Source: Muscardinus avellanarius | Lineage: Eukaryota; Chordata; Mammalia; Rodentia; Gliridae | Length of the DNA: 64,000 nt | Assembly (NCBI GenBank): GCA_963383645.1 | Contig: OY726569.1 | Coordinates: 81,154,627-81,218,626 of the forward strand | Direction of reading: 5' to 3' | Part shown: positions 1 through 12,801 of the stretch, piece after piece | Layout: each line of letters opens with the position of its first letter | Numbering within the stretch: the stretch's first letter is position 1 | Notes under the pieces: generated by a model | Seen by the model: the letters and a program-made list of their open reading frames with translations, nothing else | What the model was told of the DNA's origin: nothing | Database searches by the model: none | Program-made: the position numbers and the translations under genes

Positions 1-37
1 GATGTGTATAATCAAATGGATAATGTGTGGATGTCAA

Positions 38-190
38 AGTCACAATGCTTGGGTCCAAATCTCAGCTTTGACACTGGGCTAGTTAACCCTTCTGTGCCTT
101 GATTTCTCCTGTGTAAACTAAGGGCAATTACATGACTTACATTAGATGGTGGTTGTGAGGATCAGTAAATCAAAATCAAAAGCACCTACC
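38..190 (+). repeat. MIR SINE fragment
   Basis: Diverged core resembling the MIR sequence (ctcagctttgacact, gtgccttgatttctcc, ggttgtgaggat), the ancient tRNA-derived mammalian SINE. Confidence 0.6.
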
Positions 191-204
191 TGTAGGACTC
201 TATT

Positions 205-590
205 AGCACCTCACTAATCTGAGGACTTGGGAAGCTGAGACAGGAGGATCGCAGGTTGGACACCAGCCTAGCAAGACCTTTTTTAAATTAAAAAAAGCTG
301 GGCATGGTGGCACACTCCTGTAATCCCAGTACTTGGGAAGCTGAGATGGGAGAATTAGAGATTTGCAGCTAGTCTCAGCAAACTCCTGAGGCCTTCTGCA
401 ACTCAGTGAGACCCTATTTCAAAAAAATAAAATAAACTAGGGCTGGGGGTATAGCTCAGAGGTAGGATGCCTCTAGTTTAATCCCCAGTAAAATAAATAA
501 ATACATACATACATGGAGTTGGCCTCTAACTCAAAGGCAGAATCCCCCTGAGCTCAATTCCCGGCACTACCAAAAATAAAAAATAAAAGT
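205..590 (+). repeat. B1-dID SINE split by a second B1-dID (297-509)
   Basis: The B1 half of an old copy (205-296) and its ID half (about 510-590) are separated by a complete younger copy starting gctgggcatggtgg. The insertion point is the A-rich linker of the older copy. Confidence 0.75.
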
Positions 591-638
591 CTAAGACACG
601 TAGACAGTATCTAGCATATAAAAATTCAGTGTTAGTAA

Positions 639-828
639 GCCAGGTGTGGTGGTACACACTTATAATCCCAGCATTTGGGAGGCTGAGATGGGAGGATCAT
701 GGTTCACTGACAGCCTCAGCTACTTAGTGAAGCCCTGTTTCAAAACAAAGAATAAAAAATAGGGCTGAGGGTGTAGCTCGGAGGTAAAATGCCCCTGGGT
801 TCCATCCCCAGCACCACACACACAAAAA
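639..828 (+). repeat. B1-dID SINE with 16-bp target-site duplication
   Basis: A complete copy flanked by AAAATTCAGTGTTAGT at 621-636 and 829-844, identical on both sides, indicating a fairly recent L1-type retroposition. Confidence 0.9.
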
Positions 829-1107
829 AAAATTCAGTGTTAGTCACTATTATTATCTTCATTACATTTCATATTCCCACCTTACTATTGAAATAATACA
901 TCTTTTCAGATGCTTATTTCCATTTTTTATTTCCTCTTCTATGAAATGCCTATTGTTCTGTAGAATTGTTTGTATTACTGGGTATCAGGCATTCTTTAGA
1001 GGCTACAGCCATACTTGAGGGTCACAGAAAGAAGGACACATTAGAAGAGATGGTGAACAGTTTTTCCTGTTTTCTCAAATCTATTTACTATAAGTCCTTG
1101 TCATCTT

Positions 1108-1775
1108 TTTTTGTTGTTGTTGCACTGGGGATGGAACCCAGGGGCACTGTACCTCTAAACTACACCCCCAGACCTATTTTTTAGTCTTTTAATTTGGGGG
1201 GGGGGGTGTTTGGGGGGGATGTTTTTTGTTTTTGCGGTACTGGGGATGGAACCCAGGGGCATTCTACCTCTGAGCTACACCCCCAGCCCTATTTTTTATT
1301 CTTTTTTTTTTTTGGTGGTACTGGGGTTCCTGGAAACCCTTCCACCTCTGGGCTACACTCCCAGACCTATTTTTATATTTTTTTAAATTTGGAAACAGGG
1401 TCTCTTAAGCCAGCGAGGCTGGCTTCGAACCTGCGCGATCTTCTTGTCTCCGCCTCCCAAGCACGGGGATTACAAGCGTGCGCCACCACGCCCGGCTTAT
1501 TCTTTATTTTGAAACAGGGTCTCACTGAGTTGCAAAGAGCCTCACTAAGTACCTGAGGCTGGCTTCGAACCTGTGCAATCCTCCTGTCAGTCTCCCAAAT
1601 GCTGGTATTACAAGCATGAGCCACCACACTCAGCTTCGTCTTTTTATTTTTGAAACAGGGTCTCACTAAGTTGCAAAGGGCCTTGCTAAGTAGCTGAGGC
1701 TGTCCACGAACCTTGATGCTACGGTCTCCGCCTCGCAAATGCTGGGATTACAAGCGTGCCCCATGACACCCAGCA
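1108..1775 (-). repeat. Three-level nest of B1-dID SINEs
   Basis: The outer copy (1108-1195 ID half and 1638-1775 B1 half) is bounded by CTTGTCATCTT at 1097-1107 and 1776-1786. A middle copy (1196-1637) interrupts it, with near-identical gtcttttaattt flanks. An inner copy (1305-1496) of the lineage with altered ID half interrupts the middle one, flanked by TTATTCTTT at 1296-1304 and 1497-1505. All three are antisense. Confidence 0.9.
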
Positions 1776-1899
1776 CTTGTCATCTTATCTATGTCTGATT
1801 GATTGTTTCAAAGGGAAGAGGACTAGCAGGCCTATGATTTGGGAGGGCAAGGGGAGCCGTGGTCTGGAGTGAATCACTAACACAACACCCTCCTTACAG

Positions 1900-1949
1900 G
1901 AAATAACTTCAAGGAAGAAGCCGCGGCACTCCTCTGCCAAGCCCTGTCG
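1900..1949 (+). CDS. LRRC74A: LRRC74A exon a (first in window)
   Basis: A 50-nt exon. The acceptor is tccttacag and the donor gtaagg. It completes a split glycine codon (phase 1) and reads NNFKEEAAALLCQALS, the helical back half of one leucine-rich repeat. It ends in phase 0, matching the next exon 357 bp downstream. The preceding exon, carrying the LxLSG strand of the same repeat, is outside the window. Confidence 0.85.
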
Positions 1950-2306
1950 GTAAGGAGCAAGAGTGCCGGGGGCCGCGTGGAAATGTCCCTGAGAGGTCTG
2001 GGTAGCCAGGGGCTGCCCTGGGCATAGTGATGGGAGCCCATTCTGCAGTTTAGGGAGCTAAGGAGTGCTTGCCTTCCTCCAACCCCGGCAAAAGCTGCAA
2101 GGCAGGGCTCTTAGGATGCTACCACATTCTCCCAGCAGCCACCAACAGCTAAACAGAAAATGAATTAGACATTGCTTTCAGTCTAAGAACTCTGCCCACC
2201 TTGTTCTTGGTACCTGGGAGGCCTACATCATATTGCCCCGAGGTGAGTAAGAGATTTCCAGTCTGAAGACAAAAATAACCTCTCTTTCCGCCATGTGTTC
2301 CTCTAG

Positions 2307-2465
<159 letters not shown>

Positions 2466-2672
2466 TGAATTATGTTTGAATGTTCAGATCGTAAGGCATG
2501 CCCAGAATATTAAAATGGAGCACATACCTAGATGTGGGAAGTCTAACTTTCCAGTGATTAGAACGTTTAATTTAATAGAGAAACAGCTTGCTGACCTCAA
2601 GGAAGCTAAGGATTATTACATGTGGCCCAGCAGGTACAAACTCTAATGAAAACAAGTCATATATTTGACAAC

Positions 2673-2871
2673 AATATTTTGTGCATGTGTGTGTGTGTAC
2701 TGGGGATTGAACCCAGAGGCATTCTACCTCCAACGTATGCCCCCAGCCCAATTTCATTTCTTATTTGGAAACAGGGTCTTGCTAAGTTCCCGAGGCTGGC
2801 TTTGAACCTGCCATCCTCTTGTCTCAGCCTCCCAAGTACTGAGATTACAGATGTGCGCCACCACGCCCAGC
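2673..2871 (-). repeat. B1-dID SINE with TG-rich tail
   Basis: An antisense copy with short TGACAAC duplications (2666-2672 and 2872-2878). Its 3' tail has become a short TG run. It lies in the LRRC74A b-c intron. Confidence 0.85.
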
Positions 2872-2917
2872 TGACAACCACACATTTTAAACATATTCAT
2901 AATAAAAGACACTAGAA

Positions 2918-3114
2918 GCCAGGCTTGTTGATGCTCACTGAGAACCCCAGCAACATGGGAAGCTGAGGCAGGATGATCCCAAGATCCAGGTCAGCCCCGG
3001 CAAATTAGAGATGCCCTGTCTAAATATGAGAAAAAATAAATAACTTCTGGTGGGGGAGCCCAGTAGTAGAGCACCCCTGGGTTCAATCCCCCGTACTGGA
3101 AAAAAAAAAAAAAA
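2918..3114 (+). repeat. B1-dID SINE, diverged
   Basis: A sense copy ending in a 17-nt A tail. AAAAGACAC flanks both sides. It is strongly diverged in the B1 half, so older than most neighbours. Confidence 0.8.
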
Positions 3115-3230
3115 AAGACACCATACACAAGTTTGAGATGAGCAACAGGCAGGGGTGGATATTTGCAGCATTAGTATAAATATTAAAGATAAGTGTTCAG
3201 ACTACTGGTGGCAGATCCCATATATCTCCT

Positions 3231-3362
3231 AATGTGGTGGCCTGTACCCGTGGTCCCAGCTACACAGGAGGCCAAGGCAGAAGGATTATGAGTTCCAGGC
3301 CCGCCTGGGCAACCTAAGTAACAGAGTAAGACTCCATCTCCAAAAGAAAAAGAAGAAAAAAA
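3231..3362 (+). repeat. Monomeric 7SL-derived SINE (FLAM/PB1-like)
   Basis: A 7SL-type monomer (gtggtcccagctac, gcctgggcaacct, agactccatctc) ending in an A-rich tail with no ID half. This sets it apart from the dominant SINE and points to an older, pre-fusion family. Confidence 0.6.
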
Positions 3363-3442
3363 AAGACCCTATAGCTTAATTAGACAATGATAAATGCCCC
3401 CAGTGGAACAGTGGTCAAGGGTCAAGGCATATAGATAACACA

Positions 3443-3610
3443 AAAAGAGAGCCATTCTACCTCTGAGCTACACCCTAGCACTATTTTATTTCTGAAACAA
3501 GGCCTCACTAAGTTGCTGAGGCTGGCCAGGAACCTGCCATCTTCCTGTCTCAGCCTCCCTAGTACTGGGATTATAGGCACGCACCACCACACGCACCACC
3601 ACACCCGGCC
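3443..3610 (-). repeat. B1-dID SINE, 3'-truncated
   Basis: An antisense copy whose ID half is cut off. It ends in a duplicated cgcaccaccacac motif next to the acacccggcc terminus. Confidence 0.75.
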
Positions 3611-3729
3611 TGAAGTCTGGGTTGACTTCCACGTGCAGTGAGGTCAGCGGAGTGTGTCGAGGGGGCAGGGGCAGCGTTTAATTTGCAGATTTGGAACTCT
3701 TCTGTTTGCACTATGAAGAAGGCAATGGA

Positions 3730-4045
3730 GCCAAGTGTGGTGGCACACACCTGCAATCCTAGTGCAGGAGAATCGCAGGCTTGGGGACAGTCTCTGCAGT
3801 AGGGAGGAGCTCTATAACTTAGGGAGGCCTTGTTTCAAAATAAAAAGTAGAGCCGGGCGTGGTGGCGCACGCTTGTAATCCCCGCGCTTGGGAGGCTGAG
3901 ACAGGAGGATCGTGCAGTTTCAAAACCAGCCTCGGCTACTTAGTGAGACCCTGTCTCCAAATAAAATATATTTTAAAAATAAAATAAAAAGTAAAATAGG
4001 CCTGGGGATGTAGCTGCCACCAAAACAAACAAACACGAACGAACA
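3730..4045 (+). repeat. B1-dID SINE split by a B1 unit (3850-3980)
   Basis: The outer copy is interrupted in its linker. AAAATAAAAAGTA at 3837-3849 is repeated at 3981-3993 on either side of the inner unit, which has a B1 body and A-rich tail but no ID half. Confidence 0.75.
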
Positions 4046-4186
4046 AAATGGAGAACAAGCAAGGACGAGAGGCTAGTTAGGAGGCTGTGCTCACAGTCTA
4101 GAGGGGAGAGGTGGTGAGAAAGAAGAGTGGGTGGGTTCAGAAACCATTTAGGGGTGAAGGAGGGGAGGTTAGAAATAGATAGATTA

Positions 4187-4598
4187 GCTGGGTGTGGTGG
4201 TACGTGCCTTTGATCAGTACTTGGGAGACTGAGACGGGAGGAGCACAGGCTCGAGGACAGCCTCAGCAAGTAGTAAGACTCTTCAACATAGGCCCTGTTT
4301 CAAAATAAAAATTAGCCCAGTGTGATGGTATACACCTGTCATCCCAGCCCTTGGGAGGCTGAGACAGGAGGATCGCACAGGTTCAAAGCCAGCCTCAGCT
4401 ACTGAGTGAGGCTCTCAGCAACTTAGTGAGACCCTGTTTCCAAATAAAGTATAAAATAGGTCTGGGAGTATAGCCCGGAGGTAGAAAAGCCCCTGGATTC
4501 CACCCCCAGTACCACAAAAAATAATTAAAATTAAAATTAAGGCTAGAGGTGTGTAGCTCAGGGGTAGAATGCCCCTGGGTTCAATCCCCAATACCCCA
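4187..4598 (+). repeat. B1-dID SINE split by another B1-dID (about 4315-4530)
   Basis: The outer B1 half (4187-4311) and ID half (from 4541) flank an inner copy of the gaggctctcagcaactt lineage. The A-rich linker is again the target. Confidence 0.8.
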
Positions 4599-4635
4599 CA
4601 CACACACACAATACCCCCCCACACACACACACAAG
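4594..4635. repeat. CA microsatellite at SINE 3' end
   Basis: Two short CA runs separated by ataccccccc. They start exactly at the CCACACAC end of the preceding ID half. Confidence 0.85.
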
Positions 4636-4656
4636 AAAAAAAAAACTATTTTTATC

Positions 4657-5038
4657 CAGAGGCTGAGACAGGAGGATCGCAGTTTCGCAGCCAGCCTCAG
4701 CTACTTAGTGAGGCCCTCTGCAACTTAGTGAGACCTTGTTTCAAAATAAAGTATAGCCGGGCGTGGTGGTGCACACTTGTAATCCCCGTGCTTGGGAGGC
4801 GGAGACAGGAGGATCGCACAGGTTCGAAGCCAGCCGCGCGTGCTGGCTTAGGAGACCCTGTTTCTAAATAAAAATATAAAATAGGTCTGGGAGTGTAGCC
4901 CGGAGGTAGAAGGGCTTCCAGGAACCCCAGTACCACCAAAAAAAAAAAAAAAAAAAAAAAAAGTATAAAAAATTAGGGCTGGGGGTGGAATGACCCTGGG
5001 TTCAATCTTCAGTACTGCAAAAAAAAAAAAAAAAAAAT
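4657..5038 (+). repeat. B1-dID SINE split by an altered-ID SINE (4756-4961)
   Basis: The outer copy lacks its 5' start. The inner copy belongs to the lineage whose ID half reads gggcttccaggaacccc instead of the usual cctgggttccatcccc. An AAAGTATA-like duplication flanks it. Confidence 0.8.
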
Positions 5039-5109
5039 CATTCTTAAAGCTACTAAATGTCAAGTGATTTCTAAAACTAAGGCATTGTGATTTTATTTTA
5101 CGTTGATCC

Positions 5110-5235
5110 TCACCAAGACCCTCCACAGGTAAACTCTCCATTTTAGGGATGAGGAAGCAGTGGAGGGAGGCTGTGTCACCTGGCTGAGGTCTCGCAGCTC
5201 GTCCTTGGGGAGGTGAACCCCCAGCTCAACTGTGA
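5110..5235 (-). repeat. MIR SINE fragment
   Basis: Antisense MIR-like order: ccattttagggatgaggaa, then ctggctgaggtctcgcagc. Confidence 0.5.
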
Positions 5236-5303
5236 GGCCACTTAGGAGATGCAGCCAAGCAAGGCATCATGTAAAGGAGGGGAGGGCGGAGAGAGGAAAA
5301 GAA

Positions 5304-5348
<45 letters not shown>
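5304..5348. repeat. (GACA)n microsatellite
   Basis: About eleven GACA units within purine-rich DNA. Confidence 0.95.
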
Positions 5349-5349
<1 letters not shown>

Positions 5350-5350
<1 letters not shown>

Positions 5351-5700
5351 GGGAGGGAGAGAGAGAGCGTGAAGGCAGCAGAAAGTTTGTTCTCAAAATC
5401 TTGTAAGACACAATCTTCCAAAATTACATCCTGGTGGTTAACAGAGAGAGAAAAAGAGATAGAGAGATGATTGGTACACAGAGCACAGTTCTTAAAAGAA
5501 AAAGTATAATAAGTCTGTTTCCAAGGCCTGTGTCTCAGGCAATTCCTACCTTTCAGTTATCATTCAAGAGGCTTGTAGCCTTTCCTTCTGATGGTGCCCT
5601 CAGCATAGCCACCTTCCCTAAATAAATATAAAAATAATAATGTGTTTATTTTATTTTTATTCTTTTATTGGTACATTATAATCTCATATCTCTCTGTCTC
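5350..5700. other. Intronic sequence without recognised feature
   Basis: AT-rich intron DNA between exons b and c. I see no exon or named repeat. Confidence 0.5.
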
Positions 5701-5701
5701 T

Positions 5702-5937
5702 TTTTTTTTTTTTTTGGTTTGGTTTTTGTTGTTGTTGTTTTGTTTTGTTTTTGGCCGTACTGGTGATTCTGCCTCCGAGCTATGCCCCAGCCCTATTTTG
5801 TAATTTGTTATTTTGAATCAGGGTTTCACTGAGTTGCAAAGGGCCTCACGAAGTAGCTGAGGCTGGCTGTGAACTGCCATTCTCCTGTCTCAGCCTCCCA
5901 CATACCAGGATTACAAGTGTGCATCACCATGCCCGGC
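5702..5937 (-). repeat. B1-dID SINE
   Basis: A complete antisense copy with an expanded T/G-rich tail (gttgttgttttgttttg). Confidence 0.85.
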
Positions 5938-5938
5938 T

Positions 5939-6066
5939 TGACCTTCCACTTTCTGAGACTGACTAATCTCACTTAACATAATGCTCTCTGGGTCCACCCA
6001 TTTTCCCTTCAAATGACATAATTTTATTCTTCTTTATTGCTGAATAGAATTCCATTTAATAATGTG
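5939..6066 (-). repeat. L1 fragment (3' region, antisense)
   Basis: Resembles the antisense of old L1 3' sequence: cttaacataatgctctctgg, ccattttcccttcaaatga, gctgaatagaattccat. It is interrupted by the next SINE and may continue briefly after it. Confidence 0.6.
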
Positions 6067-6284
6067 TTTGTTTTTGTTTTTGCGGTTCTGGGGATGGAAC
6101 CCAGGGGCATTCTACCTCCAAGCTACAGCCCCTGCCCTATTTTTTATTCTTTATTTTGAAACAGGGTCTCACTGAGTTGCAAAGGGCCTCACTAAGTAGC
6201 TGAGGCTGTCCGCGAACCGCGATCCTCTGTTCTCAGCCTCCCGAATGTTGGGATTACAAGCGTGTGCCACCACGCCCGGCTTTC
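6067..6284 (-). repeat. B1-dID SINE inserted in L1
   Basis: A complete antisense copy with ATAATGTG at 6059-6066 and 6285-6292. Confidence 0.88.
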
Positions 6285-6342
6285 ATAATGTGCTTAAATG
6301 GGACATTTTCCCAACCCTATGGAGCATGTAAACACAAGCAAC

Positions 6343-6424
6343 CTTTTTTTTTTTTTTAAGCAGTGCTGGGGATCAAACCCAGAGATTTGTACATGCTATG
6401 TGAGGACTCTACCACTGAGCTATT
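6343..6424 (-). repeat. ID-type monomer SINE
   Basis: An antisense tRNA-like body (ctggggatcaaacccag ... ctctaccactgagcta) with a T-rich tail and no B1 half. The anticodon-side segment absent from the dID half is present. Confidence 0.7.
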
Positions 6425-6599
6425 AAAAAGATCTTTAAACTAAAAAAAGAAAAAGAAAAATGTAATCTCTGTGTAAAGCCAGTTTCTCAGCAAGCCTGTC
6501 CTTCCCCCTACAGCTCCCTCCAGGTTCTCAGAGAAGTTTCAGAGCCACCACTGTCCCTGTGGGGCTCCACGAAAAAGAGATCACGTGACATGATACACC

Positions 6600-6960
6600 A
6601 CAGCCAGCACTGCCTCCCTGTGTAAATAAATGTAGCCTGGAAGTTATTTTTCATGCTAGCTCCAACCATTTTAATGACTGCATAGTATTCTACCAGATGG
6701 ATATTTGTAACATACCTTATCCCTCCCCTGTGAGTCACAGATCCCACCTTTACTAGTGAGGTGCAAACATCTACAAGTACAGAGCCCTTTCCACATTCTG
6801 TACTGTCTTCTTCGGTAGCGCCTCACAGACATGAGATGGGGTGCACATTTTAAAGAGAAATACCTATGGTCACATAGCATTTACCAAGTAGATTATACCA
6901 ATTTACTTTCCACCTTCAATAAAGAATCTGATCATTTTACTTCATCTTCCTAGCATTAGG
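6600..6960 (-). repeat. L1-like fragment, old
   Basis: The motif atgactgcatagtattctac and the following accaatttactttcc match the antisense of old L1 3' sequence. It is diverged, so the boundaries are approximate. Confidence 0.5.
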
Positions 6961-7107
6961 AATCATCTGAGACCTTTAATTGAGGGACCACGGCAATCAC
7001 AACTGGGTGTACGCTCTGCATGCCGGTTGACCGGGACTACACCCCAACGTCATGACATCTAGCAGCTCGAGATGTGGGGTGCTAGGCTGACTCCCTCTTC
7101 CTTCCAG

Positions 7108-7193
7108 GCCTCAATGTAGGAATCCGGGCGCTGGACCTAAGCTGGAATCACTTCCACACGCGGGGAGCGTTGGCCCTGTGCAATGGGCTCCGG
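7108..7193 (+). CDS. LRRC74A: LRRC74A exon c, one LRR
   Basis: An 86-nt exon after cttccag, with donor gtaagg. It completes the split glycine, then reads LNVGIRALDLSWNHF and HTRGALALCNGLR. This is one full RI-type repeat (LDLSWN strand, ACNGL-type helix), ending in phase 0. Confidence 0.9.
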
Positions 7194-7594
7194 GTAAGGC
7201 CTCTGAGTGGCGGGTTGCGCCTGGGTGGAGATGGCCGGGACCTCCATCCTCCATGGGCTGCCATGATGAGGGCCAGCAGAGCTGTCAGCAAATGCTAACA
7301 TTTGCTGGTGTCAGCGCCCCCTCCACAATCCCTGCATATACATTATTTTTCCTACCAACCCTACATGCTGAGACATGGTAGCATCTTTGGGAACACTTCA
7401 AGAGGAGTTTAATTAAGGTGCAGGCAAAATGACCAGAGCCCAAAGAGAATGATGCTCAGAAGTACTTGAAACTCAGAGCCCGGATGGGAGGGATGGTTTA
7501 CCATCGGGCAGGCCTGCCTCTGGGAACCCCTGAGAGCGGGGTCTGGATGCCAGGGCGGGTAGAGGGGCCCTTTGTCTGGGAGAGCCGTGTGTAA

Positions 7595-8264
<670 letters not shown>

Positions 8265-8275
<11 letters not shown>

Positions 8276-8312
8276 TGTGTGTGTGTGTATATGTGTGTCT
8301 GTGTGTGGCTGT
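8265..8312. repeat. Imperfect GT repeat
   Basis: TG dinucleotides interrupted by C and A (gtgtctgtgtgtgtgtgtat). Confidence 0.85.
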
Positions 8313-8559
8313 CTGCATTGGGTGGGGGAGAAGGGTGATGGGGCTGGACTGCTGGAGAGAATGGCTGGGAACACCCGTCATGCTTCACGACTCTCCCTCC
8401 ACGCCCACCAGGGCGTTCGCTCCTGCCACCGCACACCAGGCCATCCCCTCACAGGTCTTCCTCCTTCCCATCTGGGTCTCCTCAGGCTTTTTTGTCATGC
8501 TTTGAGAACACAAAGCTGACTCCATTCCCTGCCCCACCCCCTCAGGGTACTGTCTTGCA

Positions 8560-8895
8560 GCTTAGACTCCTAACTTTATGCTCAGACCCAGGTTCCGACC
8601 CCCTACGCCTCTCCTGACTCAGTTCCTCCGTGGTTCTCCTACTCTCCACCCAAGGCCTCCTGGTCTCTCCCTTCTTCCTACCACAGGCATCGGCCTGCTG
8701 TTCCCTGGCCTACTGTTCCCCTCACTAGCCCTGATTCCTTGAATGAATCTTTGATCATCTGTCCCTCACTTGTGGGGAAGCTTCATGATAACAACTATGT
8801 TTGGGTTGATTGATTATTACACCCCTCAGTCAAGCCCAGCATGGTGCCAGGCATACAGTTGATACTCGAGGAATATGCATTATTAGGTGAAGGGA
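8560..8895 (+). repeat. L2 LINE 3' fragment
   Basis: Pyrimidine-rich L2-like body followed by the characteristic 3' end: ggggaagcttcatgataac, then agcatggtgccaggcata and ttgatactcgaggaatat. Confidence 0.55.
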
Positions 8896-8934
8896 TGAAT
8901 GAATTCCTATTTCATTTTAATTAATTGACTACAT

Positions 8935-9117
8935 TGAATCCAGGGGCATTCTACCTCCAAGCTACGCCCCAGCCCTATTTAATTCTTTTATATTGAAGCA
9001 CGGTCTCACTAGATTGATGAGAGTCTCACTACTTGCTAAGGCTGTCCTCAAACCTGCGGTTTTCCTGCCTCAGCCTCTCAACTACTGGGATTATAAGCAT
9101 ACACCACCAATTCCAGC
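8935..9117 (-). repeat. B1-dID SINE
   Basis: An antisense copy with its poly-T tail missing; diverged. Confidence 0.82.
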
Positions 9118-9129
9118 TTTTGTAGATAC

Positions 9130-9337
9130 TTTTTTTTTTTTTTCAGTACTGGAACCCAGGGCATTCTACCTCCAAGCTATACCACCAGCCCTATTTTTTC
9201 AGTCTCTATTTTGAAACAGAGTCTCACTGAGTTGCAAAAGGCCTCACTAAGTAGCTGAGGCTGTCGGTGAACCACAATCCTCCTGTCTCAGCCTCCTGAA
9301 TGCTGGGATTACAAGCGTGGGCCACCATGACCAGTTT
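9130..9337 (-). repeat. B1-dID SINE
   Basis: A complete antisense copy with a 15-nt T tail. The imperfect flanks tgtagatactt and tatggatactactt may be its duplication. Confidence 0.85.
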
Positions 9338-9627
9338 ATGGATACTACTTTGAGATTTGAGAATGGATGGAAGAGGGAGACATCTGTTACTAGTTCCCTC
9401 TCTGGGGCTCTTACCATAAGCCACTTCCCTGTAGGGCGATTTGCTTTGTCATTCACAGCCCCACCTGACAACCTGGGCTCGGTCAGCTCTACTTGTCAGA
9501 TGATCAAACTCAGGCTGCATGATGGGCTCGGACCACAGCACGAGCAAGAGGCAGAGGACCGCCACGTACTCTGGCTCTCCATGGCCACCCCAACTTGCTC
9601 AAGATGAGGAGTGAGAGGGACGCGCGG

Positions 9628-9775
9628 GGCCCAGCCTGTAATGAGTCCAGCAGCTAAGGAAGAGGATCACAAGTTTGAAGCCAGCCTCAGAAACTTAGCA
9701 AGACACCATCTCAAAATACAAAATAAGTAGGGCTGGAGATGCAGCCCCTTGGCTCAATCTCCAGTGCTGCAAAAA
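9628..9775 (+). repeat. B1-dID SINE, 5'-truncated
   Basis: The copy lacks the usual gccgggcgtggtgg start. The ID half is intact (gggctggagatgcagcc). Confidence 0.75.
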
Positions 9776-9810
9776 GAAGAAGGGGAGGGGGTGGAAAAAG
9801 ACAAATACAG

Positions 9811-10017
9811 AGACGGGCGTGGTGGCTCACGCTTGTAACCCCAGCATTCGGGAGGCTGAGACCTGGAGGATCGCAGTTCGCGGACAGACTCAGCTACTTA
9901 GGCCCTCTGCAACTCAGTGAGACCGGTTTCAAAATAAAGAATAAAAAATAGGGCAGGGGGAGTAGCTCAGAGGTCAAATGCGCCTGGGTTCCATCCCCAG
10001 ACCCACACACACAAAAA
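9811..10017 (+). repeat. B1-dID SINE with 16-bp target-site duplication
   Basis: AAAAAGACAAATACAG is identical at 9795-9810 and 10,018-10,033. The ID half has the gggcaggggg and ccagaccca variants. Confidence 0.92.
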
Positions 10018-10158
10018 AAAAAGACAAATACAGGGTATAGGTTTGGTTAGGGAGACTACTGATACGCAGCCCTAGTTGTGAGGAAATAGTATTGTGAGAA
10101 TAATGGGCATGAGCCTGCCATCTGCGAAGACAACCACTAGACAAGAGGAAGCTGGATT

Positions 10159-10342
10159 TTTTTTTCTTTTTACAGTATTGGGGACGAATCCCAGGGGTGC
10201 TCTACCACCGCGTTACATCCTCAATTCTTTTTCCTTTTTATTTTGAGACAGAATTTTGCTAAGTGGCCCCGGCTGGCCTTGAATTTTCAATCTTTCTGTC
10301 TCAACGTCCCAGGTAGCTGGATTATAGGCCACTGTGCCCAGC
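10159..10342 (-). repeat. B1-dID SINE, older
   Basis: Flanked by AGGAAGCTGGATT (10,146-10,158) and AGGAAGCTAGATT (10,343-10,355), one mismatch. Confidence 0.85.
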
Positions 10343-10535
10343 AGGAAGCTAGATTCCCCCTGCAGAGGGAGCTCCATGATTGCAGATGGGACCAGCTGGC
10401 CATCCAGTGCCCAGGAACTAGAAGTACCAATCTCTGGTGAAGTGGTTTGGGCATTACTCAGAGAGGCTGGCCCAGGCTGGGAGAGCCTCAGACTTAGTGT
10501 CCCATCGAGCCAAAAAAATTCCCAGAACACGAATT

Positions 10536-10729
10536 GGGGGGGGGGGGAGTACTGGGAATCTAACCTGGGGAGGGGCATACTACATCCGAGCTATATCCCA
10601 GCCCTATTTAATTCTTTATTTTGAAATTACTGAGGTCCTCAAGTTGCTGAGGCTGGTCTTGAACCTGCAATCCTCCTGTCTCAGCCTCTCAAGTACTGTG
10701 ATTATATGATTACACCACCACACCCATCT
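10536..10729 (-). repeat. B1-dID SINE with G-run tail
   Basis: AGAACACGAATT (10,524-10,535) and AGAACATGAATT (10,730-10,741) flank the copy. Unusually, the plus strand shows a run of G at the tail position. Confidence 0.85.
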
Positions 10730-10811
10730 AGAACATGAATTTTAAAAGACTTAAGGAGTTGCATCAGCAAAATGGTAACTGGGATACAGATGATTTAAGA
10801 CATTTTTTTTC

Positions 10812-10980
10812 TGGCCTTGTGGCACAGGAAGGTTTGAGGACAGCTCAACAAGTAGTGAGACTCTCATAGACCTAGTGAGACCCTGTTTCAAGTTAAAAAT
10901 AGAAAATAGGGCTGGTGTTGTAGCTCAGAGATAGAACAAGTACCCCTGGGCTCAACCTCCAGCACCAAAAAAGGAGAAAA
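10812..10980 (+). repeat. B1-dID SINE with internal B1 deletion
   Basis: The B1 half jumps from ttgtggcacaggaagg to gaggacagct. The ID half is complete. Confidence 0.7.
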
Positions 10981-11114
10981 GTAGAAAAGAAAATTCCTAG
11001 TGTGGTCGCATAGGCTTTGCCACAGGAAGGATCTCTTGTTACTTTGTCCAGCCCCCTCGCCCCCTTCCCAACTCTTGGGAAACTAAGAAATCCCCCTTTG
11101 TAAGTGAGTCCGCC

Positions 11115-11222
11115 AGGGCTAGACGCTAAGCTCCGAGAGGGCGGGCTCGCAGCAGCATTTTCTCACTGGAGTATATCAGAGCCTGGGAGACACATAATAA
11201 ATGCTCAGTACAACTTTAAGCT
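11115..11222 (+). repeat. L2 LINE 3' end
   Basis: Typical L2 terminal order: cgctaagctccgagagggc, then agcctgggagacacataat and aaatgctcag. Confidence 0.55.
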
Positions 11223-11249
11223 GCCCTCTTCCTGCAACGAGCCATGAAG

Positions 11250-11470
11250 CCATCAGTAACAACAACTTCTATCCATTGACTGCTTACCCCGTACCGGGTG
11301 CTCTTGCCAGCACTTTGCCTGGCTTGTCATCCTGGGTCCTAAGGGCAGTTCCATCTTGGAGACAGGCACAAGCTGGTCAGGGAATTAAAAACAAGGTCAG
11401 GCAGCTAGTGGGAGGCGCCAGGTTCCTGCTTGTAACCTCTACCCATGCCTCAGTGGCTCTCTGTACCACT
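11250..11470 (-). repeat. MIR SINE
   Basis: Antisense MIR-like sequence from ctatccattgactgctta through ggcagctagtgggagg to the degraded body. Confidence 0.5.
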
Positions 11471-11499
11471 GGGATGATATGCTGATTCCGTAAGGTCCT

Positions 11500-12550
<1,051 letters not shown>

Positions 12551-12705
12551 GAGGTTTATTTAGGTCACAGTCAGATGCTGAACATTCATACAGCATGGCC
12601 CAGCCCTGGCGAGGGCCCTCTAGCTACATCATCTCCTGGCATCACCGTGAAAGTACTAGTGAGAGGAAGTGATCATTCAGCAAGACAAGAAGCCAGAGCC
12701 CAGGG
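12551..12705 (-). mobile_element. MaLR-like LTR fragment
   Basis: gaggtttatttaggtcacag at the start and the following composition resemble antisense MaLR LTRs. Short and diverged. Confidence 0.35.
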
Positions 12706-12723
12706 CCTGGGAGGCCGGTCGGT

Positions 12724-12740
12724 GTCTGTCTGTCTATCTA

Positions 12741-12799
<59 letters not shown>
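12724..12799. repeat. (TCTG)n(TC)n compound microsatellite
   Basis: TCTG/TCTA units pass into a pure TC tract of about 38 nt at the tail of the following antisense SINE. Confidence 0.95.
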
Positions 12800-12801
<2 letters not shown>

